NCBI GenBank assembly: GCA_946406095.1
Contig: CAMJJO010000070.1
Span: 1 to 9,593, forward strand
DNA from: an uncultured Bacteroidales bacterium
GTDB taxonomy: Bacteria; Bacteroidota; Bacteroidia; Bacteroidales; UBA932
Direction of reading: 5' to 3'
DNA length: 9,593 bases
Part shown: positions 6,219 through 9,593 of the stretch, piece after piece
Numbering within the stretch: the first letter of the stretch is position 1
Layout: every line of letters begins with the position of its first letter
Program-made: the position numbers and the translations under genes
Notes under the pieces: model-generated
What the model was told of the DNA's origin: nothing
The model's input: only the letters and a program-made list of their open reading frames with translations
Database searches by the model: none

Positions 6219-6254
6219 GTTTGTTCCGAAAAAACAGCGATATTCGGAACAAAC
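6219..6254. repeat. Inverted repeat B with TTTGTTCCGAA core
   Basis: GTTTGTTCCGAA (6219-6230) and TTCGGAACAAAC (6243-6254) form a perfect 12-bp inverted repeat around a 12-nt spacer. The left arm shares TTTGTTCCGAAAA with 6169-6181 of repeat A. As RNA it forms a strong hairpin and, lying between convergent genes, could act as a bidirectional terminator. The duplicated core equally suggests a small repeat-family element or paired operator sites. Confidence 0.6.
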
Positions 6255-6293
6255 ACTATTATTCTATTTAAAGGAGACCGAAAAATTCGAAGA

Positions 6294-6690
6294 TTATTTC
6301 AGAAAATTTCGATTGGTTTCGTATCCTTCCAGTACGGACATCTGCTGAATTGCGATAGCATTAAGTCTGCGGAGCCTTTCTGCTTGAGGAAGCCCTTCGT
6401 TGATGAAAATGGCATTCAGGCTTTCCATGTTGGAAAGGCAGATGAGTTGGTTGATGGTAGCGTAGTCGCGGATATTACCTTTGAGTTCCGGGTTGGCATC
6501 TCGCCATTCTTTAGCGCTGAGGCGGAAATTGTTGAGTCCCGCTTTACTTTTAATTATGTCGAATTCGGCAGAATTAAACTCGGGATTGAAAACCTTCACC
6601 CAAGTACCCAGGAACTCGACGGTGTTCCTGTTACGAAGCCAGTTGTGAAAGAACAGTTACGGCGACGCCGTTTACATCTATCTTTGCCAT
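6294..6690 (-). pseudogene. KilA-N domain protein, doubly deleted relic
   Basis: On the minus strand an ATG at 6690 opens a typical KilA-N start (MAKIDVNGVAVTVLS), but the frame reaches a stop four codons later (QLAS, then TAA). In another frame the same DNA continues with NWLRNRNTVEFLGTW, then VKVFNPEFNSAEFDIIKSKAGLNNF, and jumps directly to the C-terminal motif SAKEWRDANPELKGNIRDYA, ending in a normal-looking tail at TAA 6294-6296. Intact Bacteroides KilA-N proteins, as I recall them, are roughly twice this length: the loop between start and NWLRN and the central KilA-N/linker region are both missing. The first deletion shifts the frame, the second is in frame. A 101-residue ORF from a GTG at 6599 remains, but it lacks most of the DNA-binding domain. 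It lies 19 nt after the XRE gene in the same direction. Confidence 0.8.
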
Positions 6691-6709
6691 AGCGCCAAAC
6701 TATCTAATA

Positions 6710-7150
6710 CTATTTCTTTTTAGCATTCTTTCTATGCTTGTAACCATCAACAAAATCGCTTGTCTTCATATCCGGATCAAGTGTTTCCCCTGCCGAATCG
6801 CTCAGGTATTGGGGACGGGAGGGTACAGATGAACCGTAGCCGCTGACGTAAGTAAGGGCCGATTTGACCAAATCTATACCCAAGGCATTCTCCAGACGGG
6901 CGATGGTTTCAAGCGTCATATTGGAACTGCCTTTAAGCAAGTTGGAAACATACTGCTGCGTACAGCCCATCCGCTTTGCCAGCTCAACTTGTGTAATAGA
7001 CTGCTCTTCCATTGCACGTAGTACCTGAAGTGTAATGTAGCGAGCGTACTTGAGCCAATATTCGTTGTCTCTGCGCCACTGCGCATCTTCGCGCCAGCGT
7101 GAAGGTGTAGGAGACTGATGTGCCTCCAGGAATTCAATTGCCCTGCCCAT
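6710..7150 (-). CDS. XRE-family HTH regulator, probable antitoxin
   Basis: Protein of 146 aa with a Cro/C1-type helix-turn-helix at about residues 41-94: SITQVELAKRMGCTQQYVSNLLKGSSNMTLETIARLENALG, with the QVELAKRMG helix, the turn and the QQYVSNLL recognition helix, and the usual downstream TLETIARLENALGI. The N-terminal 40 residues (FLEAHQSPTPSRWREDAQWRRDNEYWLKYARYIT) are charged and helical. The C-terminus from about 100 is polar and probably disordered, ending in a lysine-rich HRKNAKKK tail. The start overlaps the end of the upstream gene by 17 nt, so the two are cotranscribed and probably translationally coupled, in the toxin-first order of HigBA-like modules. It likely represses its own promoter through the palindromes at 7718-7747. 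Antitoxin role is inference. Confidence 0.78.
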   Translation of the reverse strand: MGRAIEFLEAHQSPTPSRWREDAQWRRDNEYWLKYARYITLQVLRAMEEQSITQVELAKRMGCTQQYVSNLLKGSSNMTLETIARLENALGIDLVKSALTYVSGYGSSVPSRPQYLSDSAGETLDPDMKTSDFVDGYKHRKNAKKK

Positions 7151-7691
7151 TGTCTATGTAATCGTTAAAACCATCCAAATCATATACGCCGTTATCCAGC
7201 AAATAGTTTCTTACGCGCTCCAACTTTGCCAATTCTTCAAGAGTATGGCTACGCTCTTCCATCTTTGCGGTAAGTTTTATAGCACCACCCGTAACAAGAT
7301 ATACACCAGGTTCTATCTTGATGGCATAGATTCTAAGCCAAGATTGATGCCGGTAACCACCAGAACCATATGCCTTTTCACGGCCTAACGTCATTTCTGA
7401 AAATCGGCTATTCTCCAGGTGTTTGAAAAGGATATCCAAATTCGCATCTGGGGATATATCCATCATCACACACTCCAACCTCTTTGCCTCATCCATAGTT
7501 TCCATTACGGCCTCATAAACATCCGTGATATGAAAGTATGATGATAGATCTGCGAGGTTTGCCTGAAAGAAAGACCGCAGCCAACTCATGTCGTACCAAC
7601 TGGAGAACAATTGATCAAAACAATTAATCTCCTCTCCTGCATATCTCACAGCCCATAGCCGCCTGTCATCAAGTATCTTATCAAACGTCAT
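7134..7691 (-). CDS. Putative toxin partner of the XRE protein
   Basis: Protein of 185 aa, not firmly recognised. The frame is open to an ATG at 7736, but that codon lies upstream of the -7 element at 7705-7713, so the start at 7691 (MTFDKILDDRRLWAVRY) is chosen. The N-terminal half is rich in aromatic and acidic residues (FSSWYDMSWLRSFFQANLADLSSYF). The C-terminal half carries REKAYGSGGYRHQSWLRIYAIKIEPGVYLVTGGAIKLT and HTLEELAKLERVRNYLLDNGV. The basic/aromatic strand and the 'yLvtGgaiKlt' segment vaguely recall RelE/Gp49-like toxins, and the gene directly precedes and overlaps an XRE gene. It resembles, as I recall, uncharacterised Bacteroidales proteins paired with XRE regulators. No signal peptide or membrane segment. 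Toxin function is inference from gene order. Confidence 0.6.
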   Translation of the reverse strand: MTFDKILDDRRLWAVRYAGEEINCFDQLFSSWYDMSWLRSFFQANLADLSSYFHITDVYEAVMETMDEAKRLECVMMDISPDANLDILFKHLENSRFSEMTLGREKAYGSGGYRHQSWLRIYAIKIEPGVYLVTGGAIKLTAKMEERSHTLEELAKLERVRNYLLDNGVYDLDGFNDYIDNGQGN

Positions 7692-7704
7692 AATACTCTT
7701 TTTT

Positions 7705-7736
7705 GCAAAGATAAGAACAATATCAGTATTGTACAA
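7705..7736 (-). promoter_or_regulatory. Promoter of the putative toxin-antitoxin pair
   Basis: Read on the minus strand, TTG (7736-7734) and TATCTTTGC (7713-7705) are separated by 20 nt, an excellent match to the Bacteroidota -33/-7 promoter (TTG / TAnnTTTG). Transcription would begin around 7700, giving a leader of about ten bases before the ATG at 7691. This decides the start codon of the first gene, because the more upstream in-frame ATG would not be in the mRNA. Confidence 0.75.
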
Positions 7737-7747
7737 TATTTATATTG
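7718..7747. promoter_or_regulatory. Palindromic operator cluster (CAATA/TATTG half-sites)
   Basis: Four half-sites alternate in orientation: CAATA at 7718-7722, TATTG at 7727-7731, CAATA at 7734-7738 and TATTG at 7743-7747. They form a perfect 12-bp palindrome TATTGTACAATA (7727-7738) and a perfect 14-bp one, CAATATTTATATTG (7734-7747). The cluster covers the -33 element, so protein binding would block transcription. The XRE protein encoded in the operon is the natural candidate. Confidence 0.6.
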
Positions 7748-7797
7748 TTATATACGCAATAAAAAGGCACAGACTGACAGAAATGTTTCAGTATAGT

Positions 7798-7827
7798 TTC
7801 AGTGACTTCTGCCGGAAGCTTACTGAA
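7798..7827 (-). terminator. Hairpin downstream of the lipoprotein gene
   Basis: TTCAGTGA (7798-7805) pairs with TTACTGAA (7820-7827) and CTTC (7806-7809) with GAAG (7815-7818), with one bulged C and a 5-nt loop; about 12 bp in all with one G.T pair. It begins 25 nt after the lipoprotein stop codon on the minus strand. It probably ends that transcript before the next promoter at 7736. No clear U-tract follows, so the intrinsic-terminator call is tentative. Confidence 0.45.
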
Positions 7828-7852
7828 TCCACTCGCTAGTTCCGGAAATGCT

Positions 7853-9496
7853 CTAATTCCCAGATGCATTACCGGAGCGGAAAAGGACTAATCGAAGGTC
7901 ATATTTGCTGTATAGCCTTATGGTCAAAGACTCAGAGGACCACTCCGTATATCCTTGTTTACGATCTGTTTGAGTAATTATGGTCCCGGGGCCACAAAGC
8001 CGGGTAATAATACTCTCCAGTTCCGCAGATTTGACTTTCTTATCGAAAGATGGTTCCAAATAAGACCCCATATTCTCCCATGCAAAGAACGCGGCAGGTA
8101 TACTGGAATCAGAATCGGAGACCCAGTATTCTGAATCCATCGTAAATGCATCCTTGACTTGTTTGGTCAGAACATCAATGTGGTATGTGTCATTCTGAGC
8201 AAAAGCTTCTTGCGGAGGATAATTGTTCATAGAGGAATTTTGATTCTTTGAACTCTCCTTTGCTCCTAAGTTGTTTTCAACCTCAACAACGTCATTATAA
8301 TTCAGGCTTCCCCAATGCTCCAGAATATAGGACAACAGTGTTTCAAAGCTATCTTGCTCAACAGATTCTAAACCATGCTCATAGCACAGCCGGAGTATCG
8401 AATTCCCGGCCTTACCGATTTCATACAGATCATATCGTCCCTTCCCTCTCTTTCCTAAAGCAAGCAAAGCGTCTGTATAGGTATGGCAAACCATATTTGT
8501 TGGTCGCCAGATGTATTTTGAAGAAGTGTTCGTTTCTCCGTACTTCGAAAACTCATGAAGTGCAGCCATTTGTTGCCCATCCCAGCGGGCGATCACAGTT
8601 GAAGACGGCGTATCCAGCAGGCAATGCAGCCTACCATCGGCCTGGAAAGAGCCAAGAATCAAGGTATCAGCCTCTGCCCAATCAGAAACGCCCAAATACT
8701 CCGGATAATCTTCATTATCATACTTGACCACGGGCGTCAAACTAATTGCCTTAGAATAATAACCCGCCTTGAAAAAACGACTCGCCAAAAGGTCCTCGTC
8801 CCTTGCATTGGTATAAACAGTGGAGGAATCACACTGAAAACCATCAGAAGGATTCGCCAACTCGAACAACCTCGTCCTTCCGACAATATAGAAAGTGGTA
8901 TCGATTCTGTGGACTTTACCTCTCAAGCCCACGAAAGCATATTCTTTGAAAGACGCTTTATCAATAAACCACATAGCGTCACCAAACTCCCCGTGCTCAA
9001 CATATCTCACTGCCCAATCCTTATCATCATATTTATAATCAATAAAAGAGGCCGATGCAGTGAATGGTTTCCAGATATTATCCTTTTGATTGAGGAAGAA
9101 GTACTTCTGCTCAAATCCACTATGACCCATTTCCAAAAACAGCGTGTCCCCCCTCTGGAATATGCCCATAGGATTCCTACAGCTCTCCGGCAAAGGAATA
9201 CGATATGGTTTCTTTTTGCTTATGGTATAACACATAAGGATGTCGGGTCTGTGTTCCCAAAGTGCACTGTTACGACTCCTTTCATCAAAAAGGCAATAAT
9301 ACCTGTCATTCACTTTTACAACATCCCATAATTCGATATCTGATGCCGGCCTCACATAATCTTCTAAGTCGAAAACGATGGAATCCTGTGGTTCATCCTT
9401 GAATCCCTCCAGCGAGCCCTGCCTATACCCGCAAGACAGAGCAATACCTACGAAACAAAGGAACAAAGAAATATGTTTGAAAAAGAAACGACCCAT
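7853..9496 (-). CDS. Uncharacterised Bacteroidales lipoprotein
   Basis: Protein of 547 aa, not recognised as a named family. The frame is open to an ATG at 9553, but that codon falls in the putative -7 element; starting at 9496 gives a classical lipoprotein signal: MGRFFFKH, a hydrophobic stretch, and a lipobox ending ALS-C with the lipidated cysteine at residue 22. The mature part is rich in beta-strand-like segments in which aromatic strands alternate with acidic turns (DRYYCLFD, DTLFLEMG, DAMWFID, TTFYIVG), suggesting a propeller-like all-beta fold over about residues 40-390. A polar linker rich in Ser, Asn and Lys (about 409-435) leads to a distinct C-terminal domain of about 110 residues. 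It is probably membrane-anchored in the envelope. Transcribed alone from its own promoter. Substrate or partner unknown; the propeller idea is inference. Confidence 0.8.
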   Translation of the reverse strand: MGRFFFKHISLFLCFVGIALSCGYRQGSLEGFKDEPQDSIVFDLEDYVRPASDIELWDVVKVNDRYYCLFDERSRNSALWEHRPDILMCYTISKKKPYRIPLPESCRNPMGIFQRGDTLFLEMGHSGFEQKYFFLNQKDNIWKPFTASASFIDYKYDDKDWAVRYVEHGEFGDAMWFIDKASFKEYAFVGLRGKVHRIDTTFYIVGRTRLFELANPSDGFQCDSSTVYTNARDEDLLASRFFKAGYYSKAISLTPVVKYDNEDYPEYLGVSDWAEADTLILGSFQADGRLHCLLDTPSSTVIARWDGQQMAALHEFSKYGETNTSSKYIWRPTNMVCHTYTDALLALGKRGKGRYDLYEIGKAGNSILRLCYEHGLESVEQDSFETLLSYILEHWGSLNYNDVVEVENNLGAKESSKNQNSSMNNYPPQEAFAQNDTYHIDVLTKQVKDAFTMDSEYWVSDSDSSIPAAFFAWENMGSYLEPSFDKKVKSAELESIITRLCGPGTIITQTDRKQGYTEWSSESLTIRLYSKYDLRLVLFRSGNASGN

Positions 9497-9503
9497 ACTT
9501 TGG

Positions 9504-9545
9504 CAAACCTTAGATTTGCAGCGTAGTTTTCTGTTCCAAGGTTTG
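9504..9545 (-). promoter_or_regulatory. Inverted repeat in the lipoprotein leader
   Basis: CAAACCTT (9504-9511) and AAGGTTTG (9538-9545) are perfect 8-bp inverted arms with a 26-nt spacer. Both lie between the proposed transcription start (around 9545) and the ATG at 9496. In RNA the 3' arm would end 7 nt before the start codon and could cover the ribosome-binding region. Effect on expression is inference. Confidence 0.4.
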
Positions 9546-9550
9546 TACGA

Positions 9551-9581
9551 CAAAAGTAGTAAATTTATGCCGATAATAAAA
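9551..9581 (-). promoter_or_regulatory. Putative promoter of the lipoprotein gene
   Basis: On the minus strand, TACTTTTG (9558-9551) fits the -7 consensus TAnnTTTG. The region 20 nt upstream is a T-run (around 9581-9578) rather than a clear TTG, so the -33 element is weak. This position leaves a leader of about 50 nt before the ATG at 9496 and argues against the longer reading that starts at 9553. Confidence 0.5.
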
Positions 9582-9593
9582 GTTTAACAGAAG

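Noticed and set aside
6168..6254. CRISPR-like array
   Set aside because: The repeats are inverted rather than direct with regular spacers, only two units exist, and no cas gene is near.
6132..6692. Plus-strand 186-codon frame
   Set aside because: Most of it is antisense to the KilA-N relic, whose recognisable motifs lie on the minus strand, and it also runs through the intergenic inverted repeats.
7784..7804. Short direct repeat GTTTCAGT with one 3-bp spacer
   Set aside because: Only two short copies, one of which is part of the hairpin at 7798-7827; chance or local slippage explains it.
8248..9331. Plus-strand frames of 159 and 235 codons
   Set aside because: Both lie opposite the lipoprotein gene, which has a signal peptide, lipobox and promoter; the plus-strand translations show no coherent features.

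Overview
The window reads as the chromosome of a Bacteroidota bacterium, most likely a GC-rich Bacteroidales such as an Alistipes/Rikenellaceae-type gut organism. The reasons are the gene order mreB-mreC-mreD-mrdA-rodA, several promoters that fit the Bacteroidota -7 element TAnnTTTG, a KilA-N relic of the kind common in Bacteroides, and a Bacteroidales-style lipoprotein. The genus is inference only.

Bases 1-5157 are a tightly packed, GC-rich, plus-strand operon for cell elongation. It holds the 3' end of mreB, then mreC, mreD, mrdA (PBP2) and rodA, followed 4 bp later by a small nitroreductase-family gene. Junctions are only a few bases apart or overlap, so translation is probably coupled. 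Together the products form the elongasome: an MreB-MreC-MreD scaffold that controls the RodA glycosyltransferase and the PBP2 transpeptidase.

Bases 5158-5570 hold the most striking element. A tRNA-Leu(UAA) gene is split in its anticodon loop, between U34 and A35, by a compact 226-nt group I intron. The P1 helix with its U.G splice-site pair, the P3, P4, P6, P7, P8 and P9 helices and the terminal omega-G can all be traced. The insertion point is the one used by the classical cyanobacterial and plastid tRNA-Leu introns, so finding it in a Bacteroidota genome is unexpected.

From the 3' end of the tRNA onward the DNA becomes visibly AT-richer and accessory in character. A free-standing HNH endonuclease gene lies immediately downstream. 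It sits between the tRNA tail and a second copy of that tail (CCGAGGCAC), about 0.58 kb in all, after which a terminator-like hairpin appears. This looks like a small mobile unit inserted at the tRNA 3' end, and it may cooperate with the ORF-less intron.

Bases 6160-6260 carry two related inverted repeats in a convergent intergenic region. Everything beyond is on the minus strand: a KilA-N pseudogene with two internal deletions, an XRE-type HTH gene, an overlapping upstream gene that together with it resembles a toxin-antitoxin module with its own promoter and palindromic operator, and a large uncharacterised lipoprotein with its own promoter.
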